Source: Jaltomata sinuosa
Lineage: Eukaryota > Streptophyta > Magnoliopsida > Solanales > Solanaceae
Reading direction: 5' to 3'
Assembly: GCA_003996215.1 (NCBI GenBank)
Contig: QJPP01003568.1
Span: 168,031-232,030 of the forward strand
Length of the DNA stretch: 64,000 nucleotides
In this document: positions 11,198 through 21,684 of the stretch, piece after piece
How positions within the stretch are numbered: position 1 is the first letter of the stretch
How the letters are laid out: each line of letters starts with the position of its first letter
Notes under the pieces: model-generated
What the model was told of the DNA's origin: nothing
Seen by the model: only the letters and a program-made list of their open reading frames with translations
Database searches by the model: none
Translations under genes and position numbers: made by a program

Positions 11198-12679
11198 TGA
11201 TGTGCCGACATTTTACGGCACATTTGACTCCTTTAACTAACAATAATCGTGAGATTTCAAGCAACCATTGTTGTTTTTGATGGTATTTGTGTTGTAATTT
11301 CAGGAACTTGAGCGAAAATGGAATGACTGGAGATTTTGCACTCTAAATGGGCGTACTATTAGGTGTGGTGACTCACCTGACGAGTCACCACGAGTGTGAA
11401 GAACCACCAAGCAAGCCACCACACCAAGACTGAAGTTCCAGTTCACTGTTTAGCCATGACGACTACCATGACTAGTCGTCAAGGCTCTGACGAGTCGTCA
11501 CAACAAGACGCCAAGATGAGACAGAAAATATACATAAAATGCACCCACCAAATGCGTTTTACACTCTTTGCATGTAAGTCATCACCTGGTCGATGACTTA
11601 CATGAAAACATGACTGGACAGAGTTTTCAGCTCACTGGAAGTTGTGACCGCTCAAGTGATGAGTCGTCACAAGCCTGACGGTTCGTCAAGTCAACCGTCA
11701 ACTCAAAAGCGGGCAGTTTCAAATTTTATTTTCAGATTTATTTCCTAGACTACTATAAATACCCACTGTTAGGGTTATTTTATCAGGCATTACTCGATAT
11801 TTCAAGACACTATTTGTCGAGTTTTTGAGAGGAAAAATAAGACATACAGGTTTTCTTCTTCTTCTTCGATTACTCTTGGGATTTTTGGCTTCTTGTTCTT
11901 GGATAATTAAAGTAACTTTCATACTATTTGTAAGAATCTTTTTCTTATTATGAATATGATTGTGTTCTCTTTCTCTAATAGCATGAGTAGCTAATTTCCC
12001 ACAACTAGGGTTGTGGGAGCCATGGCATAGCAATGATCTAAGGGTTCGAGTGATATAGGGTTCAATATATATTGCATAATACATTGTTAATCTTATGTTT
12101 TTATCATTTTCTAATGGTTGCAAACAATAGAACAAGTCTAGGTTTGATTTCCTTGAACAAAGGAATTAAAACCCAAAAAATTAGATTAACAACAAGGATT
12201 CGGGACTACTAACTCTAGTCTAATGGTTGACGTTCTAGCGAGGTTAACCCACTTGGGATATAAATTGAGTTTTGTATTGTATTTTTTCAAGTTCGAGAGA
12301 ATTGAAAAGAAAAGCATCTATTTGGTTGAGAAACGTTTAGACGTAGGAATGAATTCAATTACTTCGTGTTATGCATATGAAAAGAACCCGATTGAACTCT
12401 AGCCTGAAGTTGTTGATTGAGCCATGGTGAACAGTTCCCTAGTTCACCTCTTCTACTGAATTTTACTCATTAAACTTGCAATTTGTTATTTGAAACAATT
12501 AAAGTTTGATCCATACAAACCCCCCATTTACCGAAAACTATTGATTATTAGTCATCTAATTCACTAACGACTTAATTTGCACCTTATTCCCTGTGGGATC
12601 GACCCCAACCTTAGTTGGGTTCTATATTTGACAGCGACCGCTTACGCTTCTTAATTTAGGTGTAGTTTGGGCGTTATCA
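11198..12679 (+). repeat. 5' LTR of nested Athila-type element
   Basis: 1482 bp, TGATGTGCC to GCGTTATCA. It carries a palindrome-rich patch (about 11378-11700, TGACGAGTCGTCA-like units) just upstream of a TATA box. A 138-codon antisense ORF inside it recurs in the other LTR only because the LTRs are copies. Confidence 0.93.
11754..11761 (+). promoter_or_regulatory. TATA box of nested element 5' LTR
   Basis: TATAAATA lies about 560 bp into the LTR, directly downstream of the palindrome patch and followed by a T-rich stretch. It is conserved in the other LTR and in the related LTR at 58648-59949, so it is the probable retroelement promoter. Confidence 0.65.
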
Positions 12680-12684
12680 AATTT

Positions 12685-12702
12685 TGGCGCCGTTGCCGGA
12701 GA
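12685..12702 (+). other. Primer-binding site, tRNA-Asp type
   Basis: TGGCGCCGTTGCCGGAGA starts five bases after the LTR end. It is complementary to the 3' end of plant tRNA-Asp(GUC) with one visible mismatch. A tRNA-Asp PBS is a hallmark of Athila elements. Confidence 0.88.
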
Positions 12703-12808
12703 ATACGTTTGTTCATTAAGTCCGGCGTGTTTAGTTGACTCTTAGTCATACTTTCCTACTTTTACTTTTATTTGTTGTTTTTAATTGTTACAGGGTACAG
12801 AGTTGTGC

Positions 12809-13030
12809 ATGCCAAGTACCCGACACTCCTTTGAACTAATATTACCCTACGACCCCGAGCTTGCTAGAACTGTAAGGCAAAACATGAATGCAAAAGCATG
12901 CCAACAACACTTAAACATTGAAGATATTGAGGTAGATGTTGCATTGGGTGATGAAGGTACTTGCACCTGTTCCAGAGACTGCACCTACCTTGGAGACCCC
13001 GACGGTCTCCAACATCATACCAAATTTTGA
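12809..13030 (+). CDS. Mini-gag ORF (gag-protease ends fused in frame)
   Basis: A 73-codon ORF from the ATG at 12809. Residues after the start contain ELILPYDPELART, which matches the beginning of the gag-protease frame at the right edge of the window. Its last residues LGDPDGLQHHTKF match the very end of that 839-codon protein (FGDPGGLQHHSRI). About 770 codons, with the capsid and protease parts, are missing, yet the frame is kept. A TTG 24 bp upstream could extend the frame, but the ATG fits the homologous start better. It may be a passive remnant or a cis element; whether it is translated is unknown. No enzymatic function is expected. Confidence 0.6.
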   Translation: MPSTRHSFELILPYDPELARTVRQNMNAKACQQHLNIEDIEVDVALGDEGTCTCSRDCTYLGDPDGLQHHTKF

Positions 13031-14475
13031 GGCCTAAGGGCTCAACATGTATTCCTTTCTCTCGTAATTTTAGCTTTCACATGTATGCATTGGAGACAAT
13101 GCATGAGTCTATGTTGAGGGTGTTAGGATACCTGTGAGTCCATCACCTCCAAGGGTTTTTGTTATCGTGTTTCTTTTCCCTCGGTGTGCTATCTAGTAGA
13201 ACTAGCATGTTTAGGTTGTCATTTAAATTTTGGTTGTGTTGTGTTGTGATGTCTATAGCAAGCATGGATTTTTGGCAAGTTGAATTAAAAGGAGCCCCCT
13301 CTGAAAAATGTGGAATTTGTACTTATGTTTGAACTGGTTAACTGTTCTGGATCCCTGAATGTCATTGTGTGATTGTAATAATTGTGCTTAAGCTGAGTTG
13401 TTGTTTTGATAGTCTGTAGTGGTATGGTTTCTTGGTGCCAAGTGTGTGTGAGATTATTGTTATAAACTCTTACTCTGTGCATGCATCTAGAACTTGCCCG
13501 GCCTATTTTGTTAAGTTCGAAGTTAGTTGCTTAGGAAAGGATTACAGGCCCTTTTTTGTGTGCAGTCCACTTAGCCTAAAAGACCATCCAAATGTAAATA
13601 ACCCCTTTGATCCCTGTTTAAGCCAAAGTTTACTTTGTTCTTTCGATAACCTCTTACCTTTCCCTTTTAACTTTGAGTCTCTATTTTGGCCCTGGTCCCT
13701 CCTTGGACATCGTGCACCTCAACTCAAGCAATTAACCTAAGTTGAGGGTGGCTACTGTAGAGGTACATGATAAGAAAAATGGGGTTGTGCTTAATTGGTT
13801 GTTGTTGGGATAGAAAGTGCAGGTGTGTGCCAAATGAAAAGACAGAAAAAGAACTGAAAAAGAAGTGAAAAAGAGTTATCAAGTTAAGAAGGCCACAGCT
13901 GTAGCAAGAAATAATGAAATCAAAGGTGATTAAGAGTGGATGAAAAAAAGGGTTGAAAGTAAATAATAGGTCGATTTACAAGGAGGGTTTAGTCACTATT
14001 CCCCAAACATATCCTGCCTGCACCTGAAGCCTCATTACAAGCCAAAACAAGTCCTGTAGTGATCCATAGCGGCTTTCTGAAAAACTAAAATAGAATAGCA
14101 AGGGCAAGCTTATGGCATCGCATGTGCATTGTTTAAAATCATTTGTGAGTGTGAGTGCTTTACCTAGTCCCAAATCTTGTGTGTGGGACTTCTTTGTGGT
14201 GAGGGAACCGGGATTTCTGTATTATCTACTGACTGTTGGGATAGCTGTTGTGTGTGTATGTAGAATATTCTATCATATCGGAATGACATGTTTGGATCTT
14301 TACAAGTTAATTTTTCAAACACTTGTGTAGTACCGGGGGGCTTGGCTAAAATTGATTAAACTGTTGAATAACCATGGTTTCCTAGAGACATGTTGGTTGT
14401 ATTCTTAGTTGAGTCATCTTTTGTTTTTGTTGTCATGTTGCTTGAGGACAAGCGAATGTTTTAATTTGATTGTGT
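13031..14475 (+). repeat. 3' non-coding internal region of nested element
   Basis: No gene seen. It is homologous, in the same order relative to the element, to the minus-strand region 59950-61480. Two copies of the motif GTTGAGGGTG (13113-13127, 13736-13750) resemble the polypurine tract used by this family. The sequence ends in a weak tract, TTTGATTGTGT, against the 3' LTR. Confidence 0.75.
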
Positions 14476-15932
14476 TGATGTGCCGACATTTTATGGCACA
14501 TTTGACTACTTTAACTAAGAATAATCGTGATTTTTCAAGCAACCATTGTTGTTTTTGATGGTATTTGTGTTGTAATTTCAGGAACTTGAGCGAAAATGGA
14601 ATGACTGGAGATTTTGCACTTGATATGGGCATACTGTTAGGTGTGGTGACTCACCTGATGAGTCACCACGAGTGTGAAGAACCACCAAGCAAGCCACCAC
14701 ACCAAGACTGAAGTTCCAGTTCACTGTTTAGCCATGACGACTGCCATGACGAGTCTTCACAACAAGCCGCCAAGATGAGACAGAAAATGTACATAAAATG
14801 CACCCACCAAATGCTTTTTACACTCTTTACATGTAAGTCATCACCTGGTCGATGACTTACAAGAAAACTTGACTGGGCAGAGTCTTCAGCTCAATGGAAG
14901 TTGTGACAGCTCAAGTGATGAGTCGTCAAAAACCTGACGGTTTCAACCGTCAACTCAAAAGCGGGCAGTTCCAAATTTTATTTTCTGATTTATTTCCCAG
15001 ACTACTATAAATACCCAGTGTTAGGGTTATTTTATCAGGCATTACCCGATATTTTTAGACACTATTTTGACGAGTTTTTGAGAGGAAAAATATGACATAC
15101 AAGTTTTCTTCTTCTTCTTCGATTACTCTTGGGATTTTTGGCTTCTTGTTCTTGGATAATTGAAGTAACTTTCATACTATTTGTAAGAATCTTTTTCTTA
15201 TTATGAATATGATTGTCTTCTCTTTCTCTAATAGCATGAGTAGCTAATATCCCACAACTAGGGTTGTGGGAGCCATGGCATAGCAATGATCTAAGGGTTT
15301 GGGTGATATAGGGTTCAATATATATTGCATAATACATTGTTAATCTTATGTTTTTATCGTTTTCTAATGGTTGCAAACAATAGAACAAGTCTAGGTTTGA
15401 TTTGCTTGAACAAAGGAATTAAAACCTGGAAAATTAGATTAACAACAAGGATTCGGGACTACTAACTCTAGTCTAATGGTTGACGTTCTAGCGAGGTTAA
15501 CCCACTTGGGGTATAAATTGAGTTTTGTATTGTATTTTTTCAAGTTCGAGAGAATTGAAAAGAAAAGCATCTATTTGGTTGAGAAACGTTTAGACGTAGG
15601 AATAAATTCAATTACTTCGTGTTATGCATATGAAAAGAACCCGATTGAACTTTAGACCGATGTTGTTGATTGAGCCATGATGAACACTTCCCTAGTTCAC
15701 CTCTTCTACTGAATTTTACTCGTTAAACTTGCAATTTGTTATTTTAAACAATTAAAGTTTGATCCATACAAAGCCCCCATTTACCGGAAACTATTAATTA
15801 TTAGTCATCTAATTCACTAACGACTTTATTTGCACCTTATTCCCTATGGGATCGACCCCAACCTTAGTTGGTTTCTATATTTGACAGCGACTGCTTACAC
15901 TTCTTAATTGAGGTGTAGTTTGGGCGTTATCA
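14476..15932 (+). repeat. 3' LTR of nested Athila-type element
   Basis: 1457 bp, TGATGTGCC to GTTATCA. Relative to the 5' LTR it lacks 19 nt near 14750 and 7 nt near 14940, both inside the palindrome patch; these account for nearly all of the 25-bp length difference. Confidence 0.93.
15006..15013 (+). promoter_or_regulatory. TATA box of nested element 3' LTR
   Basis: TATAAATA, identical in position and context to the 5' LTR copy at 11754. It could drive read-out into flanking sequence. Confidence 0.6.
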
Positions 15933-15937
15933 GCTAT
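15933..15937. repeat. Target-site duplication GCTAT, right copy
   Basis: Matches 11193-11197 exactly; after it the interrupted gypsy LTR resumes. Confidence 0.93.
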
Positions 15938-17583
15938 CTGTACTTTAGAACGATTGGACCCTGTGTAGGGCGGATAGGTTGATTGTGGTCTGTGGTCTAC
16001 TGTTGTGATTGTGTGCATCATTTATCATGCATATAGAGGGTTTATGCATAATTTACTACAGTTTTGGCTTCGGTACTTCTGTTGAATGATTTCTAATACC
16101 TGCATGGCTCGTGGGACCCGTTTTTGGTAAAAATGATTGCAAAAAGGTTTTATACCATTTTAACGGACCTTCTTGGGGTAAGAGAAAATAAAAATAATAT
16201 TTTATCACTATTTCTACTAATACTAGGATCGGCGAGGCCGAGAGCTAGACTTGATTTACTACAGCTTTCTTGATGATACTAGACTCGGCAGGGCCGTGCG
16301 CTAGAACTATTTGATTTACCGATTTAGATCCGGACACCCTCCTGGCAGCTTTACTTGGGCATTCTTGACATTGTGGGGCATCTAATATGTTCGTCGAGGG
16401 CCTCCATGGACCTCACCATTTTGGACTAGGTGCTACGTGCTTGGAGTGCCGGAGGGAGTGTATACGGTGTAGTAGAGGTATACGGGTGTGACCTTCCATG
16501 GATCCTATCTTTTAGGCCTTATAGGATGACGGAAGCGGGTAATATATGTTACTATTATTACATCTAGTTCATCATATTATCATATCATTTGAGGTTCTAT
16601 CCTTGTTTGTTGTTTAGTGAGTTTACGCTCTGGTAGTATGGGATGCCGGAGGGTTTGTCATCTCTTGGTTGTGTTCCTCGGGTGTATGGGCACCAATTGG
16701 GTCTGTAGGTAGACTTATTATTGCCTTATCGAGTCTTATGATTCCTTATGTTGATTTCTTATTATATACTGGTATTGAGACTAGTAACTTGTAGCTGGTC
16801 TTGGTTATTATTCCTGGGTTCGAGCATGCCTTTGTCACTTTTCTTTCCTCCTTCTCTTTTTACTTGAGGTTACCGGTATACCATCCGTCCTCTAAGAAAC
16901 TTCTACATATATTGTTATATCAAGGATCCCACGTGCGTTACTACTTTCTTTCACATGTGCCTACGATATGTATTCTAGTAGCTAGCCATGTTTGTTATTT
17001 TATACTTGTATTCCTTCCGTGCTAGCTTTCGTGTACGTATTTATTATCCTCTGTGATTATTTGGTTCTACTCTGCTTATTACTGCTCTTTTATATATATG
17101 TGTCCAGTCGGCCTATGATACCTACTGGGTACCCGTTGCTTAGCAACTGGTGCTCATACTACACTTCTGCATCTTTCTGGTGCAGATATTATTTGAGCTT
17201 TCGATGTTGATCGCGTTGGAGACTCATGGAGTTTTTGGATCTTTGAGACTAAGGTGAGCGCCTGGCGACCAGGTCTTGACCACATCTAATCTTTTTTACT
17301 GTTACACTTTATATTCGGAGATAGTTCTTCTTATCCTTTGTTACTTCTAGCACTAGTATTCTATTAGAAGCTTATGTATTATCGATACCAAGTCTTGGGG
17401 TTGGTGTAGTTTCTTTTGGTTTATATTTTGTTAATGCTTTTGGTTTGTTCCATCTTTATATTCTGCTTATTGTGCGTATTGGTTAGGTAGTAGCCCATTA
17501 CTAACCGTTCTGGGCTATGGGAATTGGTTCGCCCACTGGGTGGTCATAGGTGCCATCATGACCCGAGAGATCGGGTCATGACA
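15938..17583 (+). repeat. 3' LTR of gypsy element, second part
   Basis: Continues the LTR interrupted at 11197 and aligns with about 4160-5808. It ends in a perfect 10-bp-stem hairpin (17556-17581) and TGACA. Removing 11198-15937 restores a contiguous LTR. Confidence 0.88.
17556..17581 (+). other. Hairpin at the 3' end of the 3' LTR
   Basis: TCATGACCCG, a loop AGAGAT and CGGGTCATGA form a perfect 10-bp inverted repeat abutting the LTR end; the 5' LTR copy has mismatches. Confidence 0.75.
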
Positions 17584-19090
17584 TGTTTCTCGTAATTCAT
17601 AGAGAAAGATTTGCTTTAGGCACTTGGTACCAGGCAATAAACCAACAATTTGTAACAATGGGGCAAAACATAGTATGACCACAAGTTAATCCGAGAACTC
17701 AAACTTCCCCGGAATCCATTAACACAATTAACAACAAAAGAAGAGCTCCACAACTTCACTTAAGAGGGATGTTACCCTCTCTATCATCGGTAATATTAAG
17801 CCTTCAATTGCAATAACTGGCACAGTTAATAAACAATAATTTCTACCTCCCCGCAAAAGATCATACACCCAATAGAAAATGTTCAACAGAAATCATGGGT
17901 ATACGAGTAGTTACAGATAGGAAAAATTCTTCTTTTTCTTCTTATTGTGGAAACGGAGGGAAGGTTCATCTTGAATTGCCAGTACAGTGATTGGAGGTCT
18001 TCCTCACCTATTTTCAGCCCGAATTATCAATTTTCAACAAAATCTCATGAAAAATGACAATTTTCCCTTAAGAATGACGTCACCCAATCTATCATAGGGC
18101 CAAATCATGCATCAAGCACAAGTGGGTTACTCAGACATCACCCCAAACACAGATTTTGAAGGCTAAAAACTACTACAATCAACATGAATTATCAAATTTC
18201 AAGTTTTACCAAACTGATACTAATGAAAATCCACAATACAATTCAAAATTGGTGACCCAAAATTTTTGTATCTCACCCAAAATCAACATGGCAATTTTAT
18301 CAAGCATGCTTCACAATATGAGTTCCTAATCAACATAAAAATATGTATTTTACGTCAGGGAACTTACCACAAGTGAATATTAATCGAAGAAAGGAAAAAA
18401 TTGAAGCTTTTGAAGGTGCAGCAATGGTCACCATGATATTTGCTCAGAGAAAAATAGCAGCGGTGGTGGAGATTTGATGAGAGGAGGAGAAGAGTTTGGG
18501 GAAGTTTAATGGTTTTATGGAGGATTTTGAGAGAGAATTTGGAGAGTTTTGGAAGAAATATGGGAGAAAAGAGGTGAAGGTGGCAGATATAAAAGGGAAA
18601 AAAAGAGAAAAATTAGCCTGGTCGGTCTTCTAGTTGGGTCAGTTAATGGGTAGGTAAATTTAAAATTCAAAACTTACCTTGGTACGTCGCAAAGTGCCCT
18701 TCGCACAAGCCCTTGTGCAGACCGCATGTCACTTCACACCTAACATTTTCATGTTCCAAACTTGGCCAACTCTCTATTCTATGGTGCGGAGGAAGTGCGA
18801 TGAGCACTTGGGCATGTGCAAACCGAAGAGCCCAATGCACATCTCCTCCCATTTCCATTTTTCTTCCCAGCCTTCTACTTTGGGGTGTGTTGGGTCATGT
18901 GATGGGCACAATGGCTTGCGCAAACCGCACGGTCCTCCGCACATCTCCTTTTTGCCCTGTTTGTCCATTTGTTCATTTTCCTTCTCCATGCATTCCTAAA
19001 ACAAACCAAAAACAACAAAAGATAACCAAAAACAAAGTAAAAACACCTGGGTTTCCTCCCAAGAAGCGCTTGATTTTATGTAGCAGATCG
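17584..19090 (-). repeat. Spacer between gag-protease and env-like region (left arm)
   Basis: Non-coding spacer. 17584-18640 is AT-rich, and 18660-18960 is a patch of GTGCG/CGCAC palindromes. At 19044-19078 a block reading (minus strand) AATCAAGCGCTTCTTGGGAG can form a small GGG/CCC hairpin; it also occurs in the two other Athila-type copies right after gag-protease. Short ORFs across the palindrome patch are not genes. Confidence 0.7.
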
Positions 19091-21561
19091 ATGATAGTAC
19101 CTCAACCTTAGTTATTATCTGATAGCATGCAAATCCAGTTGGCGTTGCCCCATCCCAAGAAGGGGAATTTCTCCTTCAGCGTCCTCAAAACATCATCATG
19201 TTTCCTACTTTGAAACTCTTCAAACTTGGGTATCTTTCCCATTTCATACTCCTCAAGGGCATGATCAATCTTTACCTCCACATCGATCACCGAGATGACC
19301 CACATTTCATCCAGAGTCTTTATGGGTTGCAAACATTAAATGTCACTACTTTGCTTCCAACTCATAATTTATGTTCACAAAGTTTAACATCCACAAGTTC
19401 TCTCCCCGTGGCTAATAGCTTTTGCCCTAAGATGATGGGTACCTCAAAATCTACTTCACACTCCAAGATCACGAAGTCCACCGGGATAATAAAGTTGTCG
19501 ACCTTTACCAATACATAAAATAGGATTCCTACCGGATGCTTAATGGATCGATCATCCATGAGTAGCCACATAGATGTAGGTTTGGGTGTACCCAATCCTA
19601 ACTTCTTAAAGATTACTAGGGGCATCAAGTTAATGCTAGTCCCTAAGTCACACAAAGCCTTACGGAATACAAATAGCCCAATAATGCACAGTATGGTGAA
19701 TGCACTTGGATCATCCCATTTTTTAGCAACATTGTATCTCAACGGTGCCCACATAAACAATCTTCATCTTCTTGAGCAACTCTTTCATAAATTTGGCATA
19801 CCCCGGCATTTGCGTTAAGGATTCAACTAAAGCAATATTTATCGAAAGCTTGCTGAACATGTAAACAAACTTATTGAATTTATGCTCTTCCTTCTTTTTA
19901 TTTAAACGTTTAGGGTATGAAGGAAGTCCCTTCGGTAGTGTGGCTAGCACACTTTGAGTAATAAGAGGGTCTTCTTCAACATCAATGGCAACTTGGGGAG
20001 CAGATTCAGCCTCCTTCCTCTCATCATCAACATCAACATTCACCGGGGCATTGGGTGCACCAAGCTTCACCCCAACCTCAGGTTTTCAACATCTTTTTCT
20101 TGCACAACCTCTTCATCTTTATCACTCGGCTTCAATAATAGGATTCTTTGCTACAAAAATTTGCTCCACAATTGCCTCTCTCGCTATACCACTTGTTCTT
20201 CCACTTCTAGTAACAATGGCCATGACATGAGTATCATTTTTAGGATTGGTTGTGATGTCACTAGGAAGTGTTCCCTTTATCCTCAGATTCATTTGAGGGG
20301 ATAGATGATTGATTATGGCCTCAAGATATTTAATTGAAGCTGAATGAGAGCTCATGGTTTGATGAAGTGTGTAAACTTCACTTTTAAGCTCACTAACCCC
20401 GGTATTTGCCGTTTCCACATTCTGTAGAACCAAAGACAACATGTCCTCAATATTTGAATGACCAGGATTGCTTGTGGCTGGTTGATATAAAGAATCTGAT
20501 TTATTTTGAGGCACATAAGGCTTCAAACTCTGGTGATTGTATCTATCACCATCCTTGTCAGGGTCCCTCAAATTTCCATCTCTTTCCTTGTCCTTAATCT
20601 AACCTTGATTCTTATCCCTTGGGTGATAATACCCGGGATGAGAACCCATCGTTACATAGCAAAGTTTACTATCTACGATGGTCATAATCTCGTCATCCCT
20701 ATCCTTGATCTTCGATATACTCACAGCATTAACGGTCTTAGCACTACCTGCCCCCATCATATGCTTAACTAGCAAGTCTATTTGAGTCATCATTTTTGCC
20801 ATGGTCTTATGCCTCTCTTAATCTTATATCCATATCGCATTTGTTAAGATGGATGTGGTCGCTTTCGAGGTAGGAACATCCGCCTCCCTTGTGTACCAAG
20901 CTTGGTTAGTTTTGGTCATTCTCTTTAAAAGGGCCGAGGTGATAAGAAATTGTAAATTTATGAAGGTACCACCTCCAAGATTGTTGGCCACAGACTTATT
21001 CATCAAGTTCAAGGATCTAAAGAAGCTTTGTCGCAAGATATGGTCTGGCAATCCATGTTTAGGACAGAACATGAGATTCTTCTCCAATATCAACCATGCC
21101 TCGTGCAAAGGTTCATCAAGAAGTTGGCAGTGGTTGGTAATTTCATCCATCAACTGCATCATCTGTGATGGAGGTAAAAATCTAGTAGTGAAAGAATCTA
21201 CCAACTCAGCCCAAGAGGTGATTGACCCATCCGGCAATTCCTCCAACCACGTTGTGGCTTCACCCGTTAGAGAGAAAGGGAATAGGCAGAGTCAAATAGG
21301 TTCTTAGTGTTTGTTTTGGAATATGAAAGGTTGGTATATCTCCATAAAATTGTGGAGGTGCCTATTTGCATCTTTGTGGGATGCTCCTCCAAACATCCCC
21401 TTCATTAGTATCAGTTTGAGCATTGTTCTAGTGAAAAGGAACATCATATTTCCATCCATTGGGGGTAGCCAAATCACACCTACTCCCACTTGAATCACGG
21501 GTTCATTGGCTGCATCCATGAACCCATCGTTTACACTATCATTATCACCAACCTCGCTCAT
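19091..21561 (-). pseudogene. gag-protease of Athila-type element, broken (left arm)
   Basis: Minus-strand pieces run from ATG 21561 to about 19108, separated by stops and frameshifts. In order: an N-terminus with SEVGDNDSVNDGFMDAAN; the capsid part with WAELVDSFTTRFLPPSQMM and EPLHEAWL; a mid-region (MAKMMTQIDLL, HPGYYHPRDKNQG); a coiled-coil part; then a retroviral-type aspartic protease with CDLGTSINLMPL as the active-site region and a later PIILGQKLLAT, changed from the ILGRPLLAT of the intact copy. It ends near a KEKFPFLGWGNA segment, after which pol would be expected but the spacer follows. It is a pseudogene at this locus. Homologous and collinear with 23543-26080. Confidence 0.85.
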
Positions 21562-21660
21562 GGTCTACTTGTGCAATGGACAAAAACAACAAACAAAATA
21601 AAAAGACAAACACTCTACAAAGTGATTTCAATTCACAATGAAAAAGGCTATTAAAACTCA

Positions 21661-21680
21661 ATTCCTTAACAATGGAGGCA
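21661..21680 (-). other. Degraded tRNA-Asp primer-binding site (left arm)
   Basis: On the minus strand, TGCCTCCATTGTTAAGGAAT follows the LTR end GCATTATCA. It aligns with the tRNA-Asp PBS with several substitutions. Confidence 0.55.
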
Positions 21681-21684
21681 TTTT

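Larger units (their letters stand above)
11198..15932 (+). mobile_element. Complete 4.7-kb non-autonomous Athila-type LTR retrotransposon
   Basis: A complete element with two LTRs starting TGATGTGCCG and ending GTTATCA, a tRNA-Asp PBS, one short ORF and a perfect 5-bp target duplication. Its 1.8-kb internal region matches the leader, the first gag codons, the last gag-protease codons and the 3' non-coding region of the element at 58648-64000. Almost the whole gag-protease gene has therefore been removed. The LTRs are very similar and differ in length almost only through two small indels inside a palindrome-rich patch. It inserted into the 3' LTR of the older gypsy element and must move with proteins supplied in trans. 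Confidence 0.93.
3315..17583 (+). mobile_element. Long-LTR Ty3/gypsy element (Tekay/Del-like), decayed, with nested insertion
   Basis: Both LTRs start TGTAATAACCCTTCC and end in a hairpin followed by TGACA. The order is 5' LTR, tRNA-iMet PBS, broken gag, about 3 kb without recognisable coding sequence, polypurine tract, 3' LTR. The flanks are GGTTT at 3310-3314 and TGTTT at 17584-17588, a 4/5 match consistent with an aged 5-bp target duplication. The host sequence is the minus-strand Athila-type copy. The 3' LTR is split by the element at 11198-15932. Protease, reverse transcriptase, RNase H and integrase were not seen. The lineage call rests on PBS, LTR length and gag style; a non-autonomous derivative of another chromovirus is possible. 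Confidence 0.8.

Noticed and set aside
11378..11700. Regularly spaced palindromes resembling a CRISPR-like repeat array
   Set aside because: Units are imperfect, overlapping and irregularly spaced, without unique spacers of constant length; the context is a plant LTR.
11719..12135. 138-codon minus-strand ORF, with a shorter version at 15062-15388
   Set aside because: It lies antisense in both LTRs of one element; apparent conservation is due to LTR duplication, and it has no recognisable domain.
12685..12702. Similarity to a tRNA gene 3' end
   Set aside because: Only the PBS length matches tRNA-Asp and no cloverleaf or anticodon arm follows, so it is a primer-binding site and not a tRNA gene.
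18679..19111. Two overlapping plus-strand ORFs of 106 and 132 codons
   Set aside because: They cross a palindrome-rich, GC-richer patch of an Athila-type spacer, which lengthens open frames by chance; the corresponding inverted copy at 26120-26421 does not conserve a protein.
20849..21307. 152-codon plus-strand ORF
   Set aside because: Antisense to the left-arm gag pseudogene; the opposite strand has clear gag similarity.
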